Source: Mesorhizobium waimense (GTDB taxonomy: Bacteria > Pseudomonadota > Alphaproteobacteria > Rhizobiales > Rhizobiaceae). From it: 64,000 nt of DNA. Positions within the stretch are counted from its first letter, which is position 1. Each line of letters starts with the position of its first letter. Position numbers and translations under genes: made by a program. Below, piece by piece: positions 1 through 10,100 of the stretch. The stretch covers positions 33,376-97,375 of the forward strand of contig NZ_QZWZ01000024.1 of the NCBI RefSeq assembly GCF_003601975.1, in the 5' to 3' direction. The notes under the pieces are model-generated. The model was not told the DNA's origin. It did not search any database and saw nothing but the letters and a program-made list of their open reading frames with translations.

Positions 1-66
1 TGCGCCGTGTGTCACGGAGAGTTTCGAGTAGGTACGTGATTTTGCCTGGGAGGGGTGCAACAATCC

Positions 67-91
67 AAAAGGCCCGCCTCTGCGGGCTTTT
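67..91 (+). terminator. Rho-independent terminator of an upstream transcript
   Basis: A 6-bp GC stem (72-77 with 82-87) around a CTCT loop is flanked by AAAA on the left and TTTT on the right, the usual form of an intrinsic terminator. Whatever it ends lies mostly to the left of the window. Bases 1-66 show no open reading frame that I could support and may be the 3' part of a transcript or untranslated region. Confidence 0.7.
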
Positions 92-166
92 CTTTGGAAG
101 GCCTTTAGGAAAGCCTATGGCGTCAATCTGAATTATTCTTGTATTTCAATTGATTGTATCGGAAAA

Positions 167-1117
167 ATGTCTCCGCTGACCGAAACCGTCCTCTTTGTCT
201 TCAGCCTTGTCGCGCTCGGCTATCTCGCCGGGCTCACCGGCTATCTCAAGCCGGCGAGCGGCGAGGGCATTTCCGAATTTGCCATCAACGTGGCGATGCC
301 GCTGCTCTTGCTGCAAACGATGGTGAAGTCCGATTTCCACGGCGTCGCGCCATGGTCGTTGTGGGGCGCCTATTTCACGGCGTTCGCCATCACCTGGGCA
401 GCCGGCCATCTGGTCACCACGCGAATATTCGGGCGAGACGCCCGCGCCGGCGTGGTCGGCGGCGTTTCGTCGGCCTATTCCAATGTGGTCCTGCTGGGAG
501 CCCCCTTCATCCTCGGCATTTTTGGACAGGACGGATTCGAGGTATTGTCGCTACTGGTTTCCATTCACCTGCCGGTCACGATGGCGGCCTCGATCATCCT
601 GTTCGAGATGTTCGGCCGCGGCGGCAACGAGCCTGTGCATCCGCTGCGCGTCATCCAGAGCTTCTTATGGCGGCTGTTCGTCAATCCGCTGATCATCGGC
701 ATCCTGGTGGGGCTTGCCTGGCGCATTACCGGGGCGCCGCTGCCCGATCTGGTCATGCGGCTGGTCGATGCGTTGGCCGCCACGGCAGGGCCGGTCGCGC
801 TGTTCGCGATGGGGCTCAGCCTGCGCCGCTTCGGCATCTCCGGCAATGTCGGGCCGGCGCTCGCTTTGTCGGCGTTGAAGCTGTTCCTGATGCCGGGGCT
901 GGTGCTCAGCCTGGTCTGGCTGTTCGGCCTGCCGCCTTTGACGGCAAAGGTGGCGGTCCTGGTGGCAGCGCTGCCGTCCGGCAGCAATACATATCTCATC
1001 GCCGTGCAGTTCAACACCGGCCAGGCGCTGGCGTCGAACCAGATGACCATCGCCACGGCGAGCGCGGTCGTCACCACGGCTTTCTGGCTGACGGGGGTGG
1101 TCCACATTTTTGGATAA
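167..1117 (+). CDS. AEC-family (auxin efflux carrier-like) transporter
   Basis: This 316-residue, strongly hydrophobic protein has the evenly spaced membrane segments of the AEC/BART superfamily, about ten in two halves separated by a more polar middle near residues 150-175. Family members export or exchange organic acids and related anions; nothing here fixes the substrate. The ATG at 167 is chosen because the protein then begins directly with a transmembrane segment. The Shine-Dalgarno sequence is weak. A longer reading frame in another phase from 154 is a shadow. The gene stands alone, about 200 bp upstream of the aldehyde dehydrogenase, with which it may share a carboxylate theme; that link is only inferred. 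Confidence 0.85.
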   Translation: MSPLTETVLFVFSLVALGYLAGLTGYLKPASGEGISEFAINVAMPLLLLQTMVKSDFHGVAPWSLWGAYFTAFAITWAAGHLVTTRIFGRDARAGVVGGVSSAYSNVVLLGAPFILGIFGQDGFEVLSLLVSIHLPVTMAASIILFEMFGRGGNEPVHPLRVIQSFLWRLFVNPLIIGILVGLAWRITGAPLPDLVMRLVDALAATAGPVALFAMGLSLRRFGISGNVGPALALSALKLFLMPGLVLSLVWLFGLPPLTAKVAVLVAALPSGSNTYLIAVQFNTGQALASNQMTIATASAVVTTAFWLTGVVHIFG

Positions 1118-1320
1118 AACTGGGGCACTCGGGCCGGAATCCGGGAGGGCGTGCTCTCGCCTTCTCTGGCCCAACCCCTATATGCCATATTGCGATTGCT
1201 TGCCGGGCTCGCTCTAGGTAAAGAGCAGTGCCCCAGCGTGCCGGCTTCGAGGCCATTGCGCACGCTCCACCGAAGAAATCAGCGGCCGGCCCGCCACTTG
1301 CGCCGAACGGAGGTTAGACC

Positions 1321-2778
1321 ATGCTTCAGAAAACCAGCCATTTCATGCGGCAGGCCAATCTCATCAACGGCGAGTGGGTGCAGGCCGACAGCGGCCAGAC
1401 GCTCGACGTCAACAACCCGGCGACCGGCCTCAAGATCGGCACCGTGCCGAAGGCGGGCAAGGCGGAGACCCGCCGCGCCATCGAGGCTGCCCATGAAGCC
1501 TTCAAGACCTGGCGCAAGACCACCGCGCTCGAGCGCTCGAAGCTGCTGCGCAAGTTACATGACGCGATGATGGACAATCAGGACGTGCTGGCCGAACTCT
1601 TGACCATCGAGCAGGGCAAGTCGCTGTTCGAATCCAAGGGCGAGATCGGCTCGGCCGCGTCTTACATCCTGTGGTTCGCCGAGGAAGGCCGCCGCACCTA
1701 TGGCGACGTCGTGCCGTCGCCGTGGGCGGACCGCCGCATCCTGGTGACCAAGGAGCCGGTCGGCGTCATCGCCGCCATCACGCCGTGGAATTTCCCGTCC
1801 TCGATGCTCGCCCGCAAGCTCGGCCCGGCGCTGGCCGCCGGCTGCACCGCCGTTGTCAAGCCGGCGACGCAGACGCCTTATTCCGGCCTGGCCTGGGGTG
1901 CGCTCGCTGAGGAAGTCGGCTTTCCCAAGGGTGTCGTCAATATCCTGACCGGTGCGGCCGCCGAAATCGGCGACGAGATCTGCGCCAATCCGCTGGTGTC
2001 GAAGATCACCTTCACCGGCTCGACCGAGATCGGCAAGATGCTCATCCAGAAGTCGTCGGTGACCGTCAAGAAAGTGTCGATGGAGCTCGGCGGCAACGCG
2101 CCGTTCATCGTCTTCGACGATGCCGATATCGAGCGCGCCGTCACTGGTGCCATCACCGCCAAATACCGCAATTCCGGCCAGACCTGCGTCTGCACCAACC
2201 GCTTCCTGGTTCAGGCCGGCGTCTATGACAAGTTCGTCGAAAAGCTCGCCGCCGCCAGCGACAATCTCAAGGTCGGTTCCGGCCTCGAAGAGGGCGTGCA
2301 GCAGGGTCCGCTGATCGACGAGAAGGCGGTCGAGAAGGTCGAGGAACTGATCGCCGACGCGACGTCCAAGGGCGGCAAGGTCGTCGCCGGCGGCAAGCGC
2401 CATGCATTGGGCGGCTCGTTCTTCCAGCCGACGGTCATTGCCAACGCGACGCCGAAGATGCGCTTCATGAAGGAAGAGATCTTTGGGCCGGTCGCACCCG
2501 TGTTCAAGTTTGAGACCGAGGAAGAGGCCGTCGCTTTGGCCAACGACACCGAATTCGGTCTTGCCTGCTATTTCTACACCGGCGATCTCGGCCGCGCCTT
2601 CCGCGTCATGGAAGGGCTGAAATACGGCATGGTCGGCGTCAATGAAGGCCTCATCACCACACCGGAAGCGCCGTTCGGCGGCGTCAAGGAATCGGGCCTC
2701 GGCAAGGAAGGCGGACATCAGGGCATCGAGGACTATCTCGACACCAAATATGTCTGCATTGGCGGCCTCGGCCTCTGA
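1321..2778 (+). CDS. gabD: NAD(P)-dependent succinate-semialdehyde dehydrogenase
   Basis: The 485-residue protein is a full-length class I aldehyde dehydrogenase. It has the TPWNFP cofactor-binding segment near residue 155, the catalytic glutamate in MELGGN (E255) and the catalytic cysteine in SGQTCVCTNR (C289, with a second cysteine two residues on, as in GabD proteins). The C-terminal PFGGVKESG motif is also present. GabD oxidises succinate semialdehyde to succinate, the last step of 4-aminobutyrate breakdown, in the cytoplasm. A good GGAGG lies just before the ATG. No GABA aminotransferase is adjacent, so a related semialdehyde substrate is possible. A hairpin follows the stop codon. Confidence 0.9.
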   Translation: MLQKTSHFMRQANLINGEWVQADSGQTLDVNNPATGLKIGTVPKAGKAETRRAIEAAHEAFKTWRKTTALERSKLLRKLHDAMMDNQDVLAELLTIEQGKSLFESKGEIGSAASYILWFAEEGRRTYGDVVPSPWADRRILVTKEPVGVIAAITPWNFPSSMLARKLGPALAAGCTAVVKPATQTPYSGLAWGALAEEVGFPKGVVNILTGAAAEIGDEICANPLVSKITFTGSTEIGKMLIQKSSVTVKKVSMELGGNAPFIVFDDADIERAVTGAITAKYRNSGQTCVCTNRFLVQAGVYDKFVEKLAAASDNLKVGSGLEEGVQQGPLIDEKAVEKVEELIADATSKGGKVVAGGKRHALGGSFFQPTVIANATPKMRFMKEEIFGPVAPVFKFETEEEAVALANDTEFGLACYFYTGDLGRAFRVMEGLKYGMVGVNEGLITTPEAPFGGVKESGLGKEGGHQGIEDYLDTKYVCIGGLGL

Positions 2779-2784
2779 TTGTTT

Positions 2785-2813
2785 CGAGGCCTGCCCGACA
2801 TCGGCAGGCCTCG
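2785..2813. terminator. Perfect 11-bp hairpin between gabD and galM
   Basis: Bases 2785-2795 pair perfectly with 2803-2813 around a 7-base loop, starting seven bases after the gabD stop. No U-run follows, so it may act as an mRNA 3' stabiliser or attenuator rather than a classical terminator. It lies inside the longest possible reading frame of the next gene (TTG at 2779), which argues for the later ATG as the true start of that gene. Confidence 0.65.
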
Positions 2814-2835
2814 ATCCTCAAACCGCATTTCGGGC

Positions 2836-3861
2836 ATGACGATGAAGGACGGCGAGGTCTTCGGTACGACGCAGGCGGGCGACGCAGTCCGCCGCTTCAC
2901 CATCCGTGGCGGCGGCCTTACCGCCAACATCATCGGGCTGGGCGCAATCATCCAGGATTTGCGGCTCTCCGGCCACGATGCGCCGCTGGTGCTGGGTTAT
3001 GACCGTTTCGAGCCGTACGAGACCGACGGGGCGTTCTTCGGCGCCGTCGTCGGACGCTATGCCAACCGCATCCGCGACGGCCGCTTCACCATCGCCGGCA
3101 ATCGCTACCAGACGGAACGCAACTTCCTCGACAAGCACACGCTGCATGGCGGCTCGCAAGGCTATTTCCACCGGCCGTGGACGGTTTCGCTGCATGGCCG
3201 GGACTTCGTCACGCTGACCCTGCACGACCCCGACGGCACGATGGGCTTTCCCGGCGCGCTCGACGTGACCTGCACCTACCGGCTAAAAATCCCAGGCACG
3301 CTCAGCGTCGAGCTGACCGCGACCTCAGAGGAACCGACGCTGTGCAATCTCGCGCAGCATTCCTATTTCAACCTCGACGACGGCGGCGCCGGCGACATCC
3401 TCGACCACCGGCTGATGCTCAATGCCGGCGCCTACACGCCGATCGACGGCGAGATGATCCCGACAGGCACGGTCAAGCCGGTCGACGGCACGCCCTTCGA
3501 CTTCCGCCAGGCGCGGCCATTGCGCATGGAGAGCGAGGGCGAGCAGCTCCCCTATGACCTAAATTTCTGCCTCGCCCCGACACGCGGGCCGCTGAAGCAG
3601 GCGTCGTGGGCGCAGGGCGCGACTTCCGGCGTCGAGATGGAGGTGTGGACCACGGAGCCCGGCCTGCAGCTCTACACCGGTCAATATCTGGCGCCGGTCT
3701 CGCCGGGCCTGGATGGGCGCCAGTACAAGGCGTTTTCGGGCTTTTGCCTGGAGGCGCAAGTGTGGCCGGATGCACCGAACCGGCCGTATTTCCCGCAAGC
3801 CACTCTGTGGCCGGGGCAGATCTACCATCAGGTCACGGAATACCGGTTCCGGCTACCCTAG
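2836..3861 (+). CDS. galM: Aldose 1-epimerase (galactose mutarotase)
   Basis: The 341-residue protein matches the galactose mutarotase fold: GRYANRI near residue 75, the KHTLHGG substrate-binding histidine, the HSYFNL histidine motif near residue 175 and the catalytic glutamate in CLEAQVWPD near residue 310. It interconverts alpha and beta anomers of hexoses in the cytoplasm. ATG 2836 (MTMK) is preferred over a TTG at 2779 because the intervening bases form a hairpin. It runs convergently with the sugar kinase, and the two stop codons share the four bases CTAG. With that kinase it suggests a small sugar or sugar-acid catabolic group. Confidence 0.88.
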   Translation: MTMKDGEVFGTTQAGDAVRRFTIRGGGLTANIIGLGAIIQDLRLSGHDAPLVLGYDRFEPYETDGAFFGAVVGRYANRIRDGRFTIAGNRYQTERNFLDKHTLHGGSQGYFHRPWTVSLHGRDFVTLTLHDPDGTMGFPGALDVTCTYRLKIPGTLSVELTATSEEPTLCNLAQHSYFNLDDGGAGDILDHRLMLNAGAYTPIDGEMIPTGTVKPVDGTPFDFRQARPLRMESEGEQLPYDLNFCLAPTRGPLKQASWAQGATSGVEMEVWTTEPGLQLYTGQYLAPVSPGLDGRQYKAFSGFCLEAQVWPDAPNRPYFPQATLWPGQIYHQVTEYRFRLP

Positions 3862-4772
3862 GTTTCGAAAGCAGTTCTTAGGGTCTCGAACGGCGCCAGC
3901 GCGCCGCGTACCTGCACGACGGCGGCGGCGACGCGATGTGCGCGCAGCACGGCATCTGCTGGGGCATGGCCGGCGAGCCGGGCGGCGAGGTAGCCGCCAT
4001 TGAAGGAATCGCCGGCGCCGGTGGTGTCGACGGGGGTCGCGACATGGACCGCCGGGACCGGCTGAAATGTTCCGTGCGTCGCGATCAGCGCCGCTTCCTC
4101 GCCGTTCTTGACGACGACTTCGCCGACCAGTTTTCCGAGCCGCTCGGCGGTCGCCTGCGGCGTGGCGTCGCCAAACAGCATCTGTTCGTCGGGAAAGGTC
4201 GGCAGGGCGATGTCGGTGACGGCAAGCGCTTCGAGGATCGCGGCTTGTGCTTCCTGGCGGTTGCGCCACAGGCGTGGCCGGTAATTGGGATCAAAGGCGA
4301 CAAGCGAACCGGCTGCGCGGGCCTTGGCCACCGCCGCCAGCAACGTCTTGCGCGCGGTATCGTCCAGAATTGCCAAGGTGATTCCGGAAAAATACACAAG
4401 CGCCTGATATTCAAGGCTTTTTGCCAAAGCGGGCGGATCCGAGGCGAGCTGCCTGGCGGCCGCATCGGCGCGCCAGTAGGTGAAGGCGCGTTCGGCGCCT
4501 GTCAGCGTGATGGCATAGAGGCCGGGCCGGGCGCCCGCGATGACCGGGCTTTGGCCGATGCCGATGCCGTTTTCGGCGAAGAAAGCAATCTGTCCCTGCG
4601 AGAACGGGTCGTCGCCGAAGGCCGAAACGTAGGTCGCCGGTCGGTCGTTGTTCAGCGCATGCAGCGCCCATAGCGTGTTGAACGTGTCGCCGGCAAAGCC
4701 CATGCGCCAGTTCGGCCCGGCCTGGCCCGACAGTTCGAGCATGCACTCACCGATCGATGCGATTCCGGCCAT
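3858..4772 (-). CDS. kdgK: PfkB-family 2-dehydro-3-deoxygluconokinase
   Basis: This 304-residue ribokinase-fold protein carries the PfkB C-terminal signature DTTGAGDSFNGG near residue 245, with the catalytic aspartate in GAGD, and an N-terminal substrate region (GECMLEL, then GFAGDTFNT). The FDPNYRPRLW segment is typical of KDG kinases, which phosphorylate 2-keto-3-deoxygluconate to KDPG ahead of Entner-Doudoroff cleavage. No aldolase or uronate isomerase is nearby, so the substrate is a family-level inference. The ATG at 4772 has AGGAGA a few bases upstream. The stop overlaps that of galM on the opposite strand. Confidence 0.85.
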   Translation of the reverse strand: MAGIASIGECMLELSGQAGPNWRMGFAGDTFNTLWALHALNNDRPATYVSAFGDDPFSQGQIAFFAENGIGIGQSPVIAGARPGLYAITLTGAERAFTYWRADAAARQLASDPPALAKSLEYQALVYFSGITLAILDDTARKTLLAAVAKARAAGSLVAFDPNYRPRLWRNRQEAQAAILEALAVTDIALPTFPDEQMLFGDATPQATAERLGKLVGEVVVKNGEEAALIATHGTFQPVPAVHVATPVDTTGAGDSFNGGYLAARLAGHAPADAVLRAHRVAAAVVQVRGALAPFETLRTAFET

Positions 4773-4916
4773 CTATCTCTCTCCTGACGATTTTGCTGCT
4801 GTAGCTTTTTGCGTCCGGTAGCGCCATGCTTGGCGCAGGCCGATTTTTGCGCCAGAAGCGTTTTCCCGTGGGACGCGATCCGCCCGCTGCAACGTTGTCT
4901 TGGAAAAGGAACCGGT

Positions 4917-5360
4917 TTGGCATCCCTATGGCGTTATCTTCTCGCGGGCCTCGGTCTGGCCGCCTTACTGGTCGGCATACTGGCGATCGTCTACCTGACC
5001 GCCCCGCAAACGGCGCCGGGTGCCGACACGTCGCGCTCGAAGACGACCGCGAACCGGCTATTCGTCGCCAGTTTCCAGCCGGAACGCGGCGTCATCAGAC
5101 AGGGCGAACTGCAATCCTGGCTGCTGACGCTGAAGACGGTCAAGGGTGTGCCGGTGGAAGGGGCGGCAATCACGGTTTCCGGTGGCATGCCGCTGCACAA
5201 TCACGGTCTGCCGACCAGCCCGCAGGCGACCGACTATCTGGGCGAAGGGCGCTACCGCATCGACGGACTGAAATTCACCATGAGCGGATGGTGGCAATTG
5301 CGCTTTGCCATTTCCGCGGCGGCCGGCTCCGATACGGTCGTCTTCAATTTAGTGCTGTGA
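4917..5360 (+). CDS. FixH/YtkA-like membrane-anchored protein
   Basis: The 147-residue product starts with a short basic stretch and one transmembrane segment (about residues 8-28). A periplasmic beta-rich domain follows, with the pattern GGMPLHNHG, GRYRIDGL and MSGWWQLRF seen in FixH/YtkA-like proteins. TTG 4917 is chosen because AAAAGGA lies seven bases upstream and the protein then opens directly with the membrane anchor; the longer frame from 4809 adds a poor N-terminus. It ends four bases before the di-heme protein gene and is almost certainly co-transcribed with it. The conserved HNH stretch could bind metal. It is not in a fixGHI cluster, so a role in cytochrome oxidase assembly is not implied. 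Confidence 0.7.
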   Translation: MASLWRYLLAGLGLAALLVGILAIVYLTAPQTAPGADTSRSKTTANRLFVASFQPERGVIRQGELQSWLLTLKTVKGVPVEGAAITVSGGMPLHNHGLPTSPQATDYLGEGRYRIDGLKFTMSGWWQLRFAISAAAGSDTVVFNLVL

Positions 5361-5364
5361 CTAG

Positions 5365-6561
5365 ATGAAGCGCGGTCTTTTGTGTCTTCTGGTGGTGATG
5401 GCCATGATTGCCGGCTGCGGCAAGCCGCAGTTCAGCGATGCCGAGGAGAAAACCATCGCTTCGCTGGCGTTGAACACGTTGCCGGCGCTGAAGCCCGACA
5501 CCACCAACCGCTTCGCCGACATACCGGCTGCCGCCGCACTGGGCTCGACGCTGTTCTTCGACCAGGGCATGAGCCGTGACGGGACGGTCTCATGCTCGAC
5601 CTGCCACAAGATCGACCGCCAGTTCCAGGACGACCTGCCGCAAGCGGTCGGCGTCGGCCGCACCAACCGGCGCACCATGCCGCTGGCCGGTGTCGCGCGC
5701 GATCCATGGTTCTTCTGGGACGGGCGGCGCGACAGCCTGTGGGCGCAGGCGCTGACGCCGCTTGAAAACCCGCTCGAGCAGGCCGGCAACCGCGCCGCTT
5801 TCGCGCACTATATCAAGGGACGTTTCGGCGAGCGCTACGAGCGCATCTTCGGACCGCTGCCCGACCTTTCGACCGTGCCGGCCAATGCCAGCCCGCTCGG
5901 CACCGATGCCGAGAAGGCTGCGTGGGAGGCGATGCCCGCCAGCCAGGCCGAGGACGTCAATCGCGTCTTCGCCAATATCGGCAAGGCGATCGCCGCCTTC
6001 GAGCGGTCGATCGAGCCGCCACAGACACGCTTCGACCGTTTTGCCATCGATCTGGCGTCGGGCGCCAGGCCGCAAGTCGACGACGCGCTTTCGCCGGAGG
6101 AAATCCTCGGGCTGAAGCTGTTCATCAGCAAGGCCAATTGCGTGACCTGCCACAACGGTCCGCGCTTCACCGACAACAGTTTTCACAACACCGGTGTGCC
6201 GCCGGTTGCCGACCTGCCGCAGGACCGCGGCCGCGTCGATGCGATCACTCAGGTCGCGGTGGATCCGTTCAACTGTTTCGGCGCCTTCCGCGACGGCGAC
6301 GACAGCGCCTGTCGTGAGCTGCGCTTCATGGTCAAGACAGGGCCGGAACTGATCCGCGCCTACAAGACGCCGTCTCTGCGGGGTGCAGCGACGCGACCGC
6401 CCTATATGCATGCCGGGCAATTCTCGTCGCTCGACGAGGTGGTGGCGCATTATTCGAAGGCGCCGGTAAGCGTCGAAGGCGTGTCCGAGGTCCACCCACT
6501 GCAACTGTCGGACCGCGAGCGCGCTGCACTGGTGGCGTTCTTGAAGACGCTGGCGGAGTGA
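5365..6561 (+). CDS. Di-heme cytochrome c peroxidase / MauG-like lipoprotein
   Basis: The 398-residue protein begins with a lipoprotein signal peptide ending in a lipobox (IAGC near residue 19). It contains two CxxCH heme c sites: CSTCH near residue 76 and CVTCH near residue 260. The spacing, the FWDGRRDSLWAQAL segment and the C-terminal TPSLRGAATRPPYMHAGQF are typical of the bacterial CCP/MauG superfamily, which reduces peroxide or performs long-range oxidations on partner proteins in the periplasm. The partner is likely the FixH-like protein encoded four bases upstream. It is not next to methylamine dehydrogenase genes, so it should not be called MauG. Substrate unknown. Confidence 0.85.
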   Translation: MKRGLLCLLVVMAMIAGCGKPQFSDAEEKTIASLALNTLPALKPDTTNRFADIPAAAALGSTLFFDQGMSRDGTVSCSTCHKIDRQFQDDLPQAVGVGRTNRRTMPLAGVARDPWFFWDGRRDSLWAQALTPLENPLEQAGNRAAFAHYIKGRFGERYERIFGPLPDLSTVPANASPLGTDAEKAAWEAMPASQAEDVNRVFANIGKAIAAFERSIEPPQTRFDRFAIDLASGARPQVDDALSPEEILGLKLFISKANCVTCHNGPRFTDNSFHNTGVPPVADLPQDRGRVDAITQVAVDPFNCFGAFRDGDDSACRELRFMVKTGPELIRAYKTPSLRGAATRPPYMHAGQFSSLDEVVAHYSKAPVSVEGVSEVHPLQLSDRERAALVAFLKTLAE

Positions 6562-6562
6562 G

Positions 6563-7015
6563 TTAGCGGTCCTTGACCGTCTCCATCGCCACGAAGGTCG
6601 AGGTCTGGGCGACGTGGGGGAGCGCAGAGATGCGCTCCCCGAGCACGCGCCGATAGGCGGCGATGTCAGTGGTGCGGACTTTCAGCAGATAGTCGAAGCT
6701 CGATGCCATCATGTGGCACTGCTCGATCTCCGGCACCGCCTGGACGGCGCGGTTGAAGGCGTCGAGGGCAGCCGAACGCGTGTCCGACAATTTCACCTGG
6801 ACGAAGGCGACGTGGCCTTCGCCCATGCGCTCGCGGTCGATGATCGCCTGATAGCCCCTGATAAAGCCGTCCTTCTCCAGTCGCTTGACGCGGGCCTGCA
6901 CCGGTGTCTTCGAAAGGCCGACCTTGCCGGCCAGTTCCGACATGGAAAGCCGCCCGTCGCGCGCCAGGGCCGAAAGGATATTCCGGTCGATGCGGTCCAA
7001 TTGGTCTACTGTCAT
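6563..7015 (-). CDS. putR: Lrp/AsnC-family regulator of proline catabolism
   Basis: A 150-residue Lrp-type protein: an N-terminal helix-turn-helix (LDRIDRNILSAL, then SELAGKVGLSKTPVQARVKRLE) followed by a RAM ligand-binding domain. The ATG at 7015 gives the usual length; an upstream ATG at 7126 would add 37 residues reaching into the promoter region shared with putA. It diverges from putA, the arrangement of the alphaproteobacterial PutR activator, which switches on putA in response to proline. The role is inferred from position and family. The 160 bp between the two start codons should hold both promoters. Confidence 0.85.
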   Translation of the reverse strand: MTVDQLDRIDRNILSALARDGRLSMSELAGKVGLSKTPVQARVKRLEKDGFIRGYQAIIDRERMGEGHVAFVQVKLSDTRSAALDAFNRAVQAVPEIEQCHMMASSFDYLLKVRTTDIAAYRRVLGERISALPHVAQTSTFVAMETVKDR

Positions 7016-7176
7016 TGGCTTCTTGGTCGAATTGGCGAGCGAATGGCACAAACGATAGATCAGTTGGCCTGCCTTGTCGATTTCTTTGGACCGACCGAAA
7101 TCCTCAATTGTGCTAGCTTGCGCCATTCGGTCCGGTGACCGCCGGCCCGCTCCCTCTTGCTGTTCACAGGACCGCC

Positions 7177-10100
7177 ATGCCAGCGCTCGATGCCATCCGC
7201 CAGCAGATCCGTGCCAACTATCTGCCAGACGAAGATCAGGCGGTGAAGCGCCTGTCCGAGGCGACAGAACTGTCTACGAAGGACCGCAATGCGATCTCGG
7301 CCCGTGCCGCCGATCTGGTGCGGGCGGTGCGCGGTTCGTCCGATCCCAGGCTGATGGAAGTCTTTCTCTCCGCCTACGGTCTGTCGACTAAGGAAGGCGT
7401 GGCGCTGATGTGCCTGGCCGAGGCGCTGCTGCGGGTGCCCGACACGGAGACGATGGACGACCTGATCGCCGACAAGATCGCGCCGCACGACTGGTCGGCG
7501 CATTCGGGCGGCTCGAGCTCGATCTTCGTCAACGCCTCGACCTGGGCGCTGATGCTGACCGGACGCGTGCTCGATGAAGGCGAGGGCGGCATCGAAGGCA
7601 CGCTGCGTTCGATGGTGCGCAGGCTTGGCGAGCCGGTTATCCGCAAGGCGGTCGCCGCGGCCATGCGCGAAATGGGCGAACAATTCGTGCTCGGCCGCAG
7701 CATCGCCGAGGCGGTCAAGCGCGGCCGGCCGATGACGCAGAAAGGCTATCTCTATTCCTTCGACATGCTGGGCGAGGCGGCCCGCACCGAGGCAGACGCG
7801 CTGCGCTATCACAAGGCCTATGCAGACGCGATTTCTTCGCTCGACTCCGGGTCCAACGGGCCGGACATTCGCCAGAACCATGGCATCTCGGTCAAGCTGT
7901 CGGCGCTGCATCCGCGCTATGAGGTGGCGCAGAAGGAAAAGATGCTGCCGGTCATGGCCGAGCGGCTGTTGTCGCTGGCACTCGCCGCGCGCCATTCGCG
8001 CATGGGCCTCAACATCGACGCCGAGGAGGCCGATCGCCTCGACCTGTCGCTCGACGTCATCGAGCGCGTGCTGGCCGAGCCGGAGCTCGCCGGCTGGAAC
8101 GGCTTTGGCGTCGTCGTCCAGGCCTATGGACCACGCGCGGCCTTCGTCATCGATTGGCTCTATGCTTTGGCCAGGAAATACGACCGAACCATCATGGTGC
8201 GGCTGGTCAAGGGCGCCTATTGGGACACCGAGATCAAGCGGGCGCAGACGCTCGGGCTCGACGGCTATCCCGTCTTCACCCGCAAGGCCAACACAGACGT
8301 TTCCTACATGGCCTGCGCGAAGAAGCTGCTGTCGATGACCGACCGCATCTATCCGCAGTTCGCCACCCACAATGCCCATACGGTGGCCGCCATACTGTCG
8401 ATGGCGACGAACCGCGATGCCTTCGAGTTCCAGCGCCTGCACGGCATGGGCGAGGCGCTGCACGAGACGGTGCGCCAGGCCGAGGGCACGCGCTGCCGGA
8501 TCTATGCGCCGGTCGGCGCCCATTCCGATCTGCTGGCCTATCTGGTCCGCCGGCTGCTGGAAAACGGCGCCAACTCTTCCTTCGTCCATCAGCTCACCGA
8601 CGAGGAAGTCGAGCCCGAGGATATCGCCCGCGATCCACTCGAAACGGTGGAGAGGCAGGGTCCGGCCGCCAATCCGGCAATCGCCCGGCCCTTTGCCATC
8701 TTCGGCGGTGGACGCCGCAACTCCAGGGGATTTGATATCACCGATACGGTGACGCTGGCCGCGATCGAAAAGGCGAAGGCGGAATTTGCCGGGTCGGACC
8801 GCTGGCACGCCAAGCCGATCACCCGCGCCGCGGGCTACGGCAAGCAGCGCCCGGTCACCAATCCCGCGAAGCCGGACGAAGTAGTGGGTTCGGTCCACGA
8901 AGCGGACGCCAAGCAGGTCGCGACCGCCGTGCGCATCGCGGTGGAGGCGCAGCCGGCATGGGCGAAACGTCCCGCCGCCGAGCGCGCCGCGATCCTCAAC
9001 CGCGCCGCCGACCTCTATGAAGCCAATGCCGTCGAGTTCTTCGCGCTGGCCACCCGCGAGGCCGGCAAGTCGCTCGCCGATGGCGTTGCCGAAGTGCGCG
9101 AGGCGGTCGACTTCCTGCGCTATTACGCTGCCGAGGCGGTCAATGCCGAGGCGGGCACGCAGGCGCGCGGTGCCATCGTCTGCATTTCGCCGTGGAATTT
9201 CCCGCTCGCTATCTTCACCGGCCAGATCGCGGCTGCACTGGTCACCGGCAATTCGGTCATCGCCAAGCCGGCCGAGCAGACGCCGCTAATCGCCTTCCGC
9301 GCCGTCGAAATGCTGCGTCAGGCCGGCGTGCCGGAAGACGTCATCCAGCTTCTGCCGGGCGATGGCCCGTCGGTCGGCGGACCGCTGACCGCCGATCCGC
9401 GCATTGCCGGCGTCTGCTTCACCGGCTCGACTGAGGTCGCCAAGCTGATCGAGAAGCAACTGGCCGAGACCGCAGCGCCCGACGCCATGCTGATTGCCGA
9501 GACCGGCGGGCTGAATGCGATGATCGTCGATTCCACGGCGCTTCCCGAACAGGCGGTGCGCGACATCCTGGCCTCGGCCTTCCAGAGCGCCGGCCAACGC
9601 TGTTCGGCTCTGCGTGTGCTCTATGTGCAGAAGGACGTCGAGAAGAAGATGCTGGAGATGCTGAAGGGCGCCATGGAGGCGCTCAACCTCGGCAATCCGT
9701 GGCAGATTTCGACGGATGTCGGCCCGGTCATCGACGACGAGGCGCAGGCCTCGATCCGCGACTATTGCACGAAGATGGGCCTGCAGGGCCGGCTGATCGC
9801 CAAGCTCGAAGCGCCGAATGACGGCCGCTTCGTTGCGCCGCATGTGTTCCGGGTCAAGGGCATCGAGGAGATGGAGCGCGAGGTGTTCGGCCCGGTGCTG
9901 CATGTCGCCACGTTCGACGCCGATGAGATCGACGCCGTTATCGCCGCCATCAACCGCAAGGGCTATGGCTTGACCTTCGGCCTGCATACTCGCATCGAGG
10001 GCCGCGCCCAGCATTTCGTCGACGGCATCCATGCCGGCAACATCTATGTCAACCGCAACCAGATCGGCGCCGTGGTCGGCTCGCAGCCCTTCGGTGGCGA

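Noticed and set aside
2779..2835. TTG start for galM at 2779
   Set aside because: The extension would be encoded by a perfect hairpin directly after gabD and has no ribosome site; ATG 2836 gives a normal N-terminus.
5365..6561. MauG of methylamine dehydrogenase maturation
   Set aside because: No mau genes are near; only the superfamily can be stated.
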